Assembly: GCA_017995595.1 (NCBI GenBank)
Contig: JAGOIO010000042.1
Coordinates: 1-8,832 of the forward strand
Source of the DNA: a bacterium
Lineage (GTDB): Bacteria; Cyanobacteriota; Vampirovibrionia; Gastranaerophilales; Gastranaerophilaceae
Direction: 5' to 3'
Length of the DNA: 8,832 bases
A program made the translations under genes and the position numbers. Shown one piece after another: positions 1-6,350 of this stretch. The first letter of the stretch is position 1. Each line of letters starts with the position of its first letter. The notes below the pieces were generated by a model. That model worked only from the letters and a program-made list of their open reading frames with translations, did no database searches and was not told the origin of the DNA.

Positions 1-27
1 GTTAAGGAGTTGTTAAGAAAAGAATGA
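1..27 (+). CDS. C-terminal end of an upstream gene (partial)
   Basis: Frame 1 is open from the window edge and reads VKELLRKE before a TGA at 25-27. That stop overlaps the dtd start codon as ATGA, the usual arrangement of translationally coupled genes, so I take this as the tail of the preceding operon member. Eight residues are too few to identify it. Genes of the relA/spoT family often precede dtd in other bacteria, but these residues neither show nor exclude that. Frame choice rests only on the overlap, so confidence is low. Confidence 0.35.
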   Translation, partial: VKELLRKE

Positions 28-461
28 AAGCTTTAGTCCAACGAGTTAAGTCTGCAAGTGTTGAAATCAATGGGAAATTATTTTCTAAGATAAATGCAGG
101 CATGCTTATTTTTTTAGGTGTGGAAAAAGATGACAAAATCGAGAATGCAGAAAATTTAGCAAAAAAAGTTGTAAAATTTAGAATTTTTGAAGATGAAAAT
201 GAAAAAATGAATTATTCAATTCTTGATACAAAAGGCGAAATCCTTGTGGTTTCACAATTTACATTGGCCGGAAATTGTGAGAAAGGAAATCGTCCAAGTT
301 TTGAAAATGCAGCAAAACCTGAAATTGCAAATGAATTGTATGAACAGTTTGTAACTTATTTAAAAGCCTTTGGTATAAAGACAGAAACCGGAAAATTCCG
401 TGCTATGATGAATGTTTCACTAATAAATGACGGTCCTGTAACATTTATGCTTGAAAAATAA
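24..461 (+). CDS. dtd: D-aminoacyl-tRNA deacylase (Dtd)
   Basis: Cytoplasmic homodimeric enzyme that hydrolyses D-amino acids (D-Tyr and others, and Gly mischarged on tRNA-Ala) from tRNA, an RNA-based chiral proofreading step. The 145-residue length is the family norm. The two signature motifs are intact: SQFTL at residues 77-81 and the Gly-cisPro motif NDGPVT at 135-140, which together form the active site at the dimer interface. The N-terminus MKALVQRV is typical, fixing the ATG at 24. A Shine-Dalgarno AAGGAG lies at 4-9, rather far upstream (14 bases), but the ATGA overlap with the upstream frame would allow re-initiation. No convincing terminator follows. Residue 126 is Arg in FRAMM, where other bacterial Dtds often have Gly or Ala; this looks like ordinary variation. 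Confidence 0.97.
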   Translation: MKALVQRVKSASVEINGKLFSKINAGMLIFLGVEKDDKIENAENLAKKVVKFRIFEDENEKMNYSILDTKGEILVVSQFTLAGNCEKGNRPSFENAAKPEIANELYEQFVTYLKAFGIKTETGKFRAMMNVSLINDGPVTFMLEK

Positions 462-502
462 TTAAATATAGTTTATAATTATGAAGTAATTAAAAAAAGT
501 AC

Positions 503-531
503 TTGCCAATATTTATTTTTGATTATAGAAT
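503..531 (+). promoter_or_regulatory. Sigma70-type promoter for the 651-3307 operon
   Basis: TTGCCA at 503-508 and TAGAAT at 526-531 are separated by 17 bases, each one mismatch from the TTGACA/TATAAT consensus. Transcription would begin near 538, giving a leader of about 110 bases before the start codon at 651. It is the best promoter match in the 189-base gap between dtd and the repeat protein. In AT-rich DNA chance matches are common, so this remains a prediction. Confidence 0.55.
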
Positions 532-614
532 AAGTAGCATAAATGTTTTAATAAGTATATAGAAAACCTGTTTGAGGAGTTTTTATTTAAGTTAGTTACG
601 TTTTATTTGTATTA

Positions 615-642
615 TTTTTTTTAAGATTAAGAGATTAAGAGG
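615..642 (+). promoter_or_regulatory. T8 tract, tandem octamer and Shine-Dalgarno before the repeat-protein gene
   Basis: Eight consecutive T residues (615-622) are followed by two perfect tandem copies of GATTAAGA (625-632 and 633-640). The second copy runs into the Shine-Dalgarno AAGAGG (637-642), which stands 8 bases before the ATG at 651. The layout would suit binding by S1 or by a regulatory RNA-binding protein, possibly the gene's own product, but nothing in the sequence proves regulation. Confidence 0.45.
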
Positions 643-650
643 CTTTAATT

Positions 651-2102
651 ATGTATGTAAACAAATGCACCAAGTGTGGTTGCGAATTTGAAACCAAGAA
701 CCCCAAAAGAGTAATTTGTCCGAACTGTTTGTATCCGGATAAAAAGATGATAGTTTCATCAACAGATGCAAATTCAGAAGGTGCTGTTGAAAATCAAGCT
801 CCACAAGCTGAAACACAGACACAGGAAAACTCTCAGCCACAACAAACTTATAATAGCTATTCTGCAGAGCCTCAACAACCTCAGCAACAACAGCAACAAC
901 AATTTTATTCTTATGGCGGTCGTCCTCAAAACGATTACCAAAGAAGAGATAATGGCGGATATAATCGCCAACAAGGCGGATATCAACGCAGAGACAATAA
1001 CGGTGGTGGATACCAACACAGAGACGGTGGATATAATAGACCACAAGGTGATTACCAACGCAGAGATAACGGCGGATATCAACGCAGAGATAATAATGGT
1101 GGTGGATACCAACACAGAGACGGTGGGTATAATAGACCACAAGGTGATTACCAACGTAGAGATAACGGCGGATATAATCGTCCACAAGGTGATTATCAAC
1201 GTAGAGACAATGGCGGATACCAACGCAGAGATAACAACGGCGGTGGATACCAACATAGAGACGGTGGGTATAATAGACCACAAGGCGGTTACCAACGTAG
1301 AGAAGGTGGATTTAACAGACCTCAAGGCGGTGGCTATAACCGTGGTGGATTTAATAACAGAGGCGGTGGAAGATTTAATAACCGTGGTGGCGGAAGACCT
1401 AATAATCGTCCTAGCAGACCTCTTTTGGTTAATAGAGAACAGTTGGAACAAATTGAGTTGTTGTATAAGGCTATGTTGCCTTTGCCAAACCCTGATGCAC
1501 ATGAAGTTATTGGTGCAAAAATTGGTTTGGAACCAAGAAAAGTTTTCTTTGGTATAAACCTTGTTCGTCAAAAGATGATGTTACCAAAGCTTCCATTCCC
1601 TAAACGTAAGCTTGCTATTTCACCTGAACAAATGTTTGCTATTCAAAATTTGTATCAACCTTTATTACCGTTGCCTCCAATAGGTTGCCATAAAATTATT
1701 GCGGCTCAACTTAAAATGGACGAATGGAGAGTTCACGTAGGTATTGGTTTAATAAGAGCTAAAATGGGACTTGACAGATGGAATCCTGATAGACCAGATG
1801 CTCCTGAAGAATTTAAAAAGGCTGCGGCTGAAGCAAAAGTGGCAAAAGCTGATTCTGATGAAGCTGTAGAAACAGAGGAAAAACCTGAAAAAGAGACAAA
1901 AAAAACTACGAGAAAATCTACAAAAGCTAAAAAAGCAGAAACTGTAGAGGAATCTCCTGCAGAAGTTTCAGAGGAAGAATCTGTTGAAGAAAAGCCTGAA
2001 AAGGAAGTTAAGAAAAAAACAACAAGAAAAACTTCTACAAGGACTAAAAAGACAAAGGAAGCTGAAGAAGTTAAGCCTGAAGAGACTACGGAAAAAGAAT
2101 AG
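651..2102 (+). CDS. Zinc-ribbon, RGG/YQRRDNGG-repeat protein with a duplicated unknown domain
   Basis: I do not recognise this 483-residue protein as a named family. Reading from the N-terminus, there is a zinc ribbon with Cys pairs C6xxC9 and C23xxC26. A Gln/Ser/Pro-rich segment (about 45-85) contains a run of seven Gln. The array at 96-255 is built of YQRRDNGG, YQRRDNNGGG, YQHRDGG and YNRPQGD modules and ends in RGG boxes. Two tandem copies of a ~60-residue domain follow (258-318 and 321-381), each with LPLP, a His, and a GI.L.R.KM motif. The last ~100 residues are a Lys/Glu/Thr tail carrying EEKPEKE twice. There is no signal peptide or membrane segment. RGG-type arrays commonly bind RNA or promote condensation, so an RNA- or ribosome-related role is inferred, supported by rimM and trmD 12 bases downstream. 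The start is supported by AAGAGG 8 bases upstream and by the zinc ribbon beginning at residue 6. Confidence 0.93.
   Translation: MYVNKCTKCGCEFETKNPKRVICPNCLYPDKKMIVSSTDANSEGAVENQAPQAETQTQENSQPQQTYNSYSAEPQQPQQQQQQQFYSYGGRPQNDYQRRDNGGYNRQQGGYQRRDNNGGGYQHRDGGYNRPQGDYQRRDNGGYQRRDNNGGGYQHRDGGYNRPQGDYQRRDNGGYNRPQGDYQRRDNGGYQRRDNNGGGYQHRDGGYNRPQGGYQRREGGFNRPQGGGYNRGGFNNRGGGRFNNRGGGRPNNRPSRPLLVNREQLEQIELLYKAMLPLPNPDAHEVIGAKIGLEPRKVFFGINLVRQKMMLPKLPFPKRKLAISPEQMFAIQNLYQPLLPLPPIGCHKIIAAQLKMDEWRVHVGIGLIRAKMGLDRWNPDRPDAPEEFKKAAAEAKVAKADSDEAVETEEKPEKETKKTTRKSTKAKKAETVEESPAEVSEEESVEEKPEKEVKKKTTRKTSTRTKKTKEAEEVKPEETTEKE
873..902 (+). repeat. CAA/CAG run encoding a polyglutamine stretch
   Basis: CAA and CAG codons encode residues 75-84, Gln-rich with one Pro and seven Gln in a row at 78-84. 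CAA and CAG are mixed irregularly, so this is less slippage-prone than a pure triplet run. It lies in the disordered linker between the zinc ribbon and the Arg/Gly array. Confidence 0.8.
936..1415 (+). repeat. Degenerate in-frame repeat array (YQRRDNGG/YNRPQGD modules, then RGG boxes)
   Basis: Covers residues 96-255 of the repeat protein. The largest unit is 32 residues (96 bases), present as near-identical copies at 1053-1148 and 1194-1289. A shorter 24-residue copy lies at 981-1052 and 8- to 15-residue fragments lie between. The two full copies differ at 11 bases; ten are synonymous third-position changes and one makes Asp into Gly in the last codon. The array ends in FNNRGGGRFNNRGGGRP. Composition is Gly, Arg, Asn, Tyr, Gln and Asp, with no hydrophobic core, so it should be disordered. 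All units keep the reading frame. Confidence 0.93.
1422..1793 (+). repeat. Internal domain duplication, two ~60-residue copies
   Basis: Residues 258-318 (1422-1604) and 321-381 (1611-1793) align without gaps at an offset of 63 residues, with roughly one third identity. Shared positions include EQ, an L-Y pair, LPLP (276-279 and 339-342), His 284/347, and GI.L.R.KM (301-309 and 364-372). The pattern, a helix, a proline break, then two helices ending in R.KM, looks like a small helical nucleic-acid-binding fold, but I cannot assign a family. At DNA level the copies have diverged, so the duplication is old. Confidence 0.85.
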
Positions 2103-2114
2103 GTCTTTTTAATA

Positions 2115-2627
2115 ATGGAAAAGTACGTTTCAGTTGGTAAAATCCTTAATTTTCATGGTATTCGAGGCGAAGCAAAAGTCGGGTATTCTAAAAATCAAGA
2201 AGATTTTTTATCTAACTTAAAAACTGTTTTTATAAAAAAAGACAGCAATTATGAAAAATTTGAAATTTCAGCAGTTCGATTTCAAAAAGGAACTGCTATT
2301 GTAAAATTCAATGGTATTGATGAAATTAATGATATAATTGAATACAAAGGTTGTTTGCTTTTTGTAGAAAAATCTTTTATTAGAGAAAATTTGAATGAAA
2401 ACGAATTTTTGATAGATGAGTTAACAGGATTGGACGTTTTTGATACTGAGGGTAACAAGCTTGGTTTTGTAACCGGAGTGTCAAATAATGGTGCAAGTGA
2501 TTTAATTTCTGTAAAAAGTAAGACAAAAAAAATATCATTAGTTCCGTTTGTTGATGCACTTGTACCTACAGTAGATTTAAAAAATAAAAAAATTATAGTA
2601 AATAATATAAAGGGGCTGATTGAATGA
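2115..2627 (+). CDS. rimM: Ribosome maturation factor RimM
   Basis: RimM binds ribosomal protein S19 and helps mature the 3' domain of 16S rRNA in the 30S head. The 170-residue length is normal. The N-terminal beta-barrel domain carries GKILNFHGIRGE (residues 8-19), the family's hGxxGE signature. The C-terminal PRC-barrel starts about residue 95 and shows DELTGLDVFD, a LGFVTGV strand, and the VPFVD motif at 143-147. The ATG at 2115 is 12 bases after the preceding stop. The Shine-Dalgarno is weak (AGG at 2101-2103, overlapping that stop), suggesting coupling to the upstream gene. It overlaps trmD by ATGA, the classic rimM-trmD pairing. Confidence 0.96.
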   Translation: MEKYVSVGKILNFHGIRGEAKVGYSKNQEDFLSNLKTVFIKKDSNYEKFEISAVRFQKGTAIVKFNGIDEINDIIEYKGCLLFVEKSFIRENLNENEFLIDELTGLDVFDTEGNKLGFVTGVSNNGASDLISVKSKTKKISLVPFVDALVPTVDLKNKKIIVNNIKGLIE

Positions 2628-3307
2628 AATTCAGCGTTTTGACCCTTTTTCCAGAAATGGTAGAAAACTATTTTGGCTGTAGTATTATGAAACGAGCGGT
2701 CGAAAATGGCACTATTCAGGTAGAAGCTATAAATCCACGAGATTATACAGAGGACAAGCATAATAAAGTTGATGATACTCCATACGGCGGTGGAGCCGGA
2801 ATGGTTTTGATGCCACAACCTTATGTTGATGCTTATGATGCGGTTGAAAAATGTGAAAATTGTTTGACGGTTATGATGACTCCTCAGGGTGAAACTTTTA
2901 ATGATGAAATGTGTATTGATTTTGCAAAATACGAACAGTTAATTTTATTATGTGGTCATTATGAAGGCTTTGACGAGAGAATTAGAGATATTATAAAGCC
3001 AAAAGAAGTTTCTATCGGCGATTTTGTTTTAACAGGTGGTGAATTACCTGCGATGTGTTTGATTGATAGTGTTTCCAGAAAACTTGACGGTACATTGGGT
3101 AAGATAGAATCAGCTCAAACTGATAGCTTTGCTAATGGTTTACTTGAATATCCACAATATACAAGACCAAGGGAATACAAAGGGTTTAAAGTTCCTGAAG
3201 TCTTGTTAAACGGTAATCATGCAGAAATCGCAAAATTTAGAAAAGAGCAGAGCTTAAAACGTACAGAATTGAGAAGAAAAGACCTTTTTGATAAATATAA
3301 AAAATAG
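2624..3307 (+). CDS. trmD: tRNA (guanine37-N1)-methyltransferase TrmD
   Basis: SPOUT-class, trefoil-knot enzyme that methylates G37 next to the anticodon using S-adenosylmethionine, preventing +1 frameshifts. At 227 residues it is close to the usual length, with a short C-terminal domain. Motifs run as expected: LTLFPEM (6-12), DDTPYGGGAGM (50-60), CGHYEGFDERI (110-120), SIGDFVLTGGELP (130-142, knot and cofactor pocket) and GLLEYPQYTRP (172-182). Asp167 in DSF is the likely general base, by analogy with Asp169 of characterised TrmDs. The ATG is set by the ATGA overlap with rimM and AAGGGG at 2610-2615, 8 bases upstream. The rplS gene that follows trmD in many bacteria is absent here. Confidence 0.98.
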   Translation: MKFSVLTLFPEMVENYFGCSIMKRAVENGTIQVEAINPRDYTEDKHNKVDDTPYGGGAGMVLMPQPYVDAYDAVEKCENCLTVMMTPQGETFNDEMCIDFAKYEQLILLCGHYEGFDERIRDIIKPKEVSIGDFVLTGGELPAMCLIDSVSRKLDGTLGKIESAQTDSFANGLLEYPQYTRPREYKGFKVPEVLLNGNHAEIAKFRKEQSLKRTELRRKDLFDKYKK

Positions 3308-3373
3308 TTTTTCTATGATATTATGAAAAGAAGATTACTCTGTTAAGAATAAGGTAAAAGAAAAGATAAAAAT

Positions 3374-4750
3374 ATGAATATTAATGATGAATTTGAAGTA
3401 GAAATAGAAAAATTATCTAACTTAGGTTTTGGAATATCACATGTTGATGGAATGGTAATTTTTGTAGAAAATGCTTGTCCTGAAGATAAGCTAAAAGTAA
3501 AAATTACGCATGTTTCAAAGAATTATGCAAATGCAGAAATAGTTGAAATTATAAAACCGTCAGAGCATAGGATTGAACCAGAGTGTAAGATGCTAAAAGT
3601 TTGTGGTGGGTGTCAGCTTCAATTTATTGAATATGATTATCAGCTAAAATTGAAACAGCAGATTGTCAAAGATGCGATGCACAGTATTGCCGGAGCAGAA
3701 ATTGAAGTTCGGGAAACTGTTTCAAGTCCTGAAAATTATCATTATAGACACAAAGTTCAATATCCTATTTCCCAAACAAAAACTTCCAGAAGAATTTTGG
3801 CAGGGTATTATAAACAAAAATCTCATGAAATCGTAAATATAAAGTATTGTCCGATTCAACCTGAAATTTGTGATGAAATAATTGAGTATGTAAGAAATAC
3901 CGCCTTTAATTATGCAATTACAGGTTTTAATGAAAAGAAGCATGCTGGTGATTTAAGACATGTCGTTTTAAGAGTTTCAAAAGCAACAGGAAAAGTTTTG
4001 GTTACTTTGGTTGTAAATTCATCAAAAATGTTTGAAAAGTTGAAGGATTTTGCACAAGATATTTATGATAATTTTAAACTGGTAAGCGGAGTTTGTGTTA
4101 ATTATAATCCCAAAAAGACAAATGTTATTATGGGTGATACTACAGAACTCGTTGCAGGTAAGGATTTTATAAAAGAAAGAATTGTTGATAAAACTTTTAG
4201 AATTGGTTCAAATACGTTTTTCCAAGTGAATCCGAACAGTGCTGAAAATATCTTTGAATTTGTAAAAAAACAAATAAAAGACGATTATGAAACGCCAAAT
4301 GTTTTAGATGCGTATGCCGGAGTTACTACTTTTGGAATAACTGTTTCTGATATTGCAAAAAAAGTTGTAAGTGTCGAGGAGTGCAAAGAAGCAGTTGATT
4401 TTGCAGAAGAAACGATTAAATTAAACGAAATTGAAAATGTAGAACTTCATAATATGGATACAGCAATGTTTATGGAGAAAGAACTTAAGACAAAGAAACG
4501 TAAATTTGATGTTATAATTTTGGACCCTCCACGTAAAGGCTGTAGTGAAAAGAGTTTGGAACTGTCATTAAAATTATGCAGAGGTGAAATAATCTATGTA
4601 AGTTGTAATCCTGCAACACTTGCAAGAGATTTGAAGTACCTGATAGCAAATGGCGGTGAAGTTCAGTTTGTTCAACCATTCGATATGTTTCCACAGACAT
4701 ACCATGTGGAAAATGTTGCTGTTATAAAATTGAAAAATCAAGAACTTTAA
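3374..4750 (+). CDS. rlmD: RNA m5U methyltransferase, RlmD/TrmA family
   Basis: Makes 5-methyluridine in 23S rRNA (U1939, perhaps also U747) or tRNA (U54); the family member is not decided by sequence, and rlmD is the usual default name. 458 residues. An N-terminal TRAM domain (about 1-60) precedes the 4Fe-4S cysteines C71-x5-C77-x2-C80 and C159. FFQVN (282-286) and the AdoMet-binding LDAYAGVTTFG (311-321) follow, then DPPRKGC (384-390). YVSCNPATLARDL (408-420) holds the nucleophile Cys411, and Glu446 in HVEN is the expected general base. The cofactor loop reads GVT where relatives usually have GxG. It begins 66 bases after trmD with only weak purine-rich sequence upstream, so expression may depend on readthrough. 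The start is supported by alignment of the TRAM domain to residue 1. Confidence 0.93.
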   Translation: MNINDEFEVEIEKLSNLGFGISHVDGMVIFVENACPEDKLKVKITHVSKNYANAEIVEIIKPSEHRIEPECKMLKVCGGCQLQFIEYDYQLKLKQQIVKDAMHSIAGAEIEVRETVSSPENYHYRHKVQYPISQTKTSRRILAGYYKQKSHEIVNIKYCPIQPEICDEIIEYVRNTAFNYAITGFNEKKHAGDLRHVVLRVSKATGKVLVTLVVNSSKMFEKLKDFAQDIYDNFKLVSGVCVNYNPKKTNVIMGDTTELVAGKDFIKERIVDKTFRIGSNTFFQVNPNSAENIFEFVKKQIKDDYETPNVLDAYAGVTTFGITVSDIAKKVVSVEECKEAVDFAEETIKLNEIENVELHNMDTAMFMEKELKTKKRKFDVIILDPPRKGCSEKSLELSLKLCRGEIIYVSCNPATLARDLKYLIANGGEVQFVQPFDMFPQTYHVENVAVIKLKNQEL

Positions 4751-4783
4751 TTTTTATAGAAAAATTCATACTAACAGATGACC

Positions 4784-4814
4784 TCAAGACGAAAAAAATA
4801 TGCGATGATTTCGT
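4784..4814 (+). promoter_or_regulatory. Weak candidate flagellar promoter or hairpin before motA
   Basis: In the 100-base gap between rlmD and motA, TCAAGA (4784-4789) and TGCGATGA (4801-4808) loosely resemble the TAAA and GCCGATAA boxes of sigma28 promoters, but spacing and several bases are off. The same stretch holds a 6-base inverted repeat, ACGAAA (4789-4794) and TTTCGT (4809-4814), with a 14-base loop. I see no good sigma70 -35/-10 pair. The motor genes may have their own promoter here or be read from upstream. Confidence 0.2.
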
Positions 4815-4837
4815 TATAGAATTAGGGATTTTAATAC

Positions 4838-4853
4838 AAGAGGTGAAATTTTG
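4838..4853 (+). promoter_or_regulatory. Shine-Dalgarno and TTG start of motA
   Basis: AAGAGGTG (4838-4845) stands 5 bases before a TTG at 4851. Upstream in frame there is no ATG or GTG before the TGA at 4806-4808, and the TTG gives the expected MotA N-terminus directly at the first membrane helix. A TTG start therefore decides this gene. Confidence 0.85.
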
Positions 4854-5609
4854 AATTTAACAGCTATAGGTGCTTTACTTGCAGGCTTGGTTATGGTTTT
4901 TGTAACACAGAAGTTTGAGGGTGGAACATTAAGTGTTTTATTTCAACCAACAGCTATTTTTATAGTTTTGGGCGGAACATTTTGTGCATCTTTGTTGAAT
5001 TTTAATTATGCTACTGTAAAAAATGCTTTTCACAATGCCTCTTCAATCTTTATAAAATCTGAAAACAATACAATGAAAGTTGTTGATGATATTATTCAAC
5101 TTGCGTATTTTGCAAGGAAAAACGGACTTTTAGCACTTCAAGGTGTTTTAAATCAAGTACAGGATAATTTTTTGGCAAGAGGCTTGCAACTTGCGATAGA
5201 TTTGAACAATCCGCAGTTGCTATATGATGTTTTATCTTCTGAAATTGCTTATGAAGAAGAGGAAGAACTGATTAATTCAAGGGTTTTTGAGGCACTTGGA
5301 GGCTATGCTCCTACATTTGGTATTGTAGGTGCGGTTATGGGTTTGATTCAGGTTATGGCTCATATTCAAGACTTGCATCTTTTGGGAACAGGTATTGCAA
5401 CAGCTTTTGTCTCAACACTTTACGGTGTTGGCTTTGCAAACCTTATTTTACTTCCTATCGCAGGTAATTTAAAGCAAAAAACAAGAGAAAAAATTCTGCT
5501 AAAAGAAGTTATTCTACAAGGTATAGTCTCTATTCAGATGCAGGAAAGCCCTGCAATTATTGAGGAAAAGCTGGTTTCATATTTGAAATTCCATCACAAG
5601 AACAGGTAG
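4851..5609 (+). CDS. motA: Flagellar motor stator protein MotA
   Basis: Inner-membrane stator subunit; five MotA surround a MotB dimer and couple ion flow to torque on FliG. 252 residues with the usual four membrane helices: about 3-20, 30-50, 151-173 and 181-205. A cytoplasmic loop lies between helices 2 and 3. The two conserved prolines are P154 in YAPTFGIVGAVMGLI and P202 in LLPIAG. In the FliG-facing loop, ARKNGLLALQ keeps Arg89 (E. coli Arg90) but has Gln97 where Glu98 of E. coli is usual. The C-terminal segment with ESPAIIEEKL is typical of Firmicute-type MotA. The start is a TTG with a strong Shine-Dalgarno. motB follows after 9 bases, so the two should be co-translated. Confidence 0.96.
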   Translation: MNLTAIGALLAGLVMVFVTQKFEGGTLSVLFQPTAIFIVLGGTFCASLLNFNYATVKNAFHNASSIFIKSENNTMKVVDDIIQLAYFARKNGLLALQGVLNQVQDNFLARGLQLAIDLNNPQLLYDVLSSEIAYEEEEELINSRVFEALGGYAPTFGIVGAVMGLIQVMAHIQDLHLLGTGIATAFVSTLYGVGFANLILLPIAGNLKQKTREKILLKEVILQGIVSIQMQESPAIIEEKLVSYLKFHHKNR

Positions 5610-5618
5610 TAAAATATA

Positions 5619-6335
5619 ATGAACAATGAATATTATAACAATTCAAAAGACTATATAAATCGCTGGGTAATATCTTATGCGGATTTCGTAACAATGCTGT
5701 TAGCGTTGTTTGTTGTAATGTATGCAGTTTCTCAAATTGACAATAGCAAGTTGCAACAATTTCAAAGTAATTTGTCAAATACTTTTGTTGAAAATACTCA
5801 AAGTAAAAATGTAAAAAGATATCAAGAGAGAATAAGAGATAACTTAATAAATAATATGATGCAAAATGCAAGTACAAAGAGCGTCAATGATAATGATGCA
5901 TTGGAAAGATTATTTGAAGATAATAATATTCCTCAATCAAAGACGCTAAAACTTATAAAAGGTAAAAATGGATTGACAATTAGAGTAAATAACGCTATGT
6001 TATTCGATAAGGGTAGTGCAGAAGTAAAACCCGAAGCAAAAAATACCTTAACAAAGATTACAAAAGTATTAACTAAAATAGATAATCCTGTTATAATAGA
6101 GGGGCATACGGATTCAACTCCGATAAAAGGTGGCAAATATCAATCAAATTGGGACTTGTCAACTGCGAGGGCTACAAATATAATATCTTATGTACTAAAA
6201 AACGGACAAATTCAACCAAAAAGAGTTTGTGCGGTTGGGTATGGTGAATACATGCCTATTGCAGATAATACTCTACTTAGTGGTAGAATGTTGAATAGAA
6301 GAGTTGATATAATGATTTTAAAAGGAAAAAATTAA
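5619..6335 (+). CDS. motB: Flagellar motor stator protein MotB
   Basis: Stator subunit with one membrane helix and a periplasmic peptidoglycan anchor. 238 residues. RWVISYADFVTMLLALFVVMYA (15-36) is the ion-conducting helix. Asp22 is the essential protonatable residue (E. coli Asp32). The following 41-60 segment corresponds to the plug, and a hydrophilic linker runs to about 110. The OmpA/MotB C-terminal domain carries EGHTD (161-165), SNWDLSTARA (176-185), GYGEYMP (207-213) and NRRVDI (226-231), all expected for peptidoglycan binding. H+ versus Na+ use cannot be told securely from sequence. The start ATG is 9 bases after motA with AGG overlapping the motA stop. Confidence 0.97.
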   Translation: MNNEYYNNSKDYINRWVISYADFVTMLLALFVVMYAVSQIDNSKLQQFQSNLSNTFVENTQSKNVKRYQERIRDNLINNMMQNASTKSVNDNDALERLFEDNNIPQSKTLKLIKGKNGLTIRVNNAMLFDKGSAEVKPEAKNTLTKITKVLTKIDNPVIIEGHTDSTPIKGGKYQSNWDLSTARATNIISYVLKNGQIQPKRVCAVGYGEYMPIADNTLLSGRMLNRRVDIMILKGKN

Positions 6336-6350
6336 GTCTGGAGATGAAAC

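Noticed and set aside
462..485. AT palindrome just after dtd as a terminator
   Set aside because: Stem is almost wholly A-T with mismatches and no clean T-tract; similar matches are expected by chance.
563..584. AAAACCT/AGG-TTTT hairpin followed by T residues in the leader, possible attenuator
   Set aside because: Only two GC pairs with a two-base bulge; too weak to call. The GAGGAG at 574-579 has no start codon at suitable distance.
936..1415. CRISPR array or intergenic satellite
   Set aside because: The repeats are in frame, encode a continuous protein, have irregular spacing and no unique spacers of constant length.
649..1571. Long open frames opposite and offset to the repeat-protein gene (649-1281 and 774-1571 on -, 766-1557 on +)
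   Set aside because: They exist because the repeated codons avoid stops in all frames. Their translations are biased (His/Tyr/Leu or Ile/Val/Thr runs) and there is no supporting ribosome site.
2282..2818. Open frame on - strand across rimM and trmD
   Set aside because: It lies fully over two well conserved genes and has Phe/Ser/Ile-rich composition typical of antisense shadows in AT-rich DNA.
3308..3373. Separate promoter for rlmD (TATGAT at 3314-3319)
   Set aside because: The -10-like box is good but the only -35-like match (TTGATA at 3288-3293) is 20 bases away, too far.
5557..5877. Open frame on - strand over the motA/motB junction
   Set aside because: Overlaps two clear genes; no recognisable domain or start signal.
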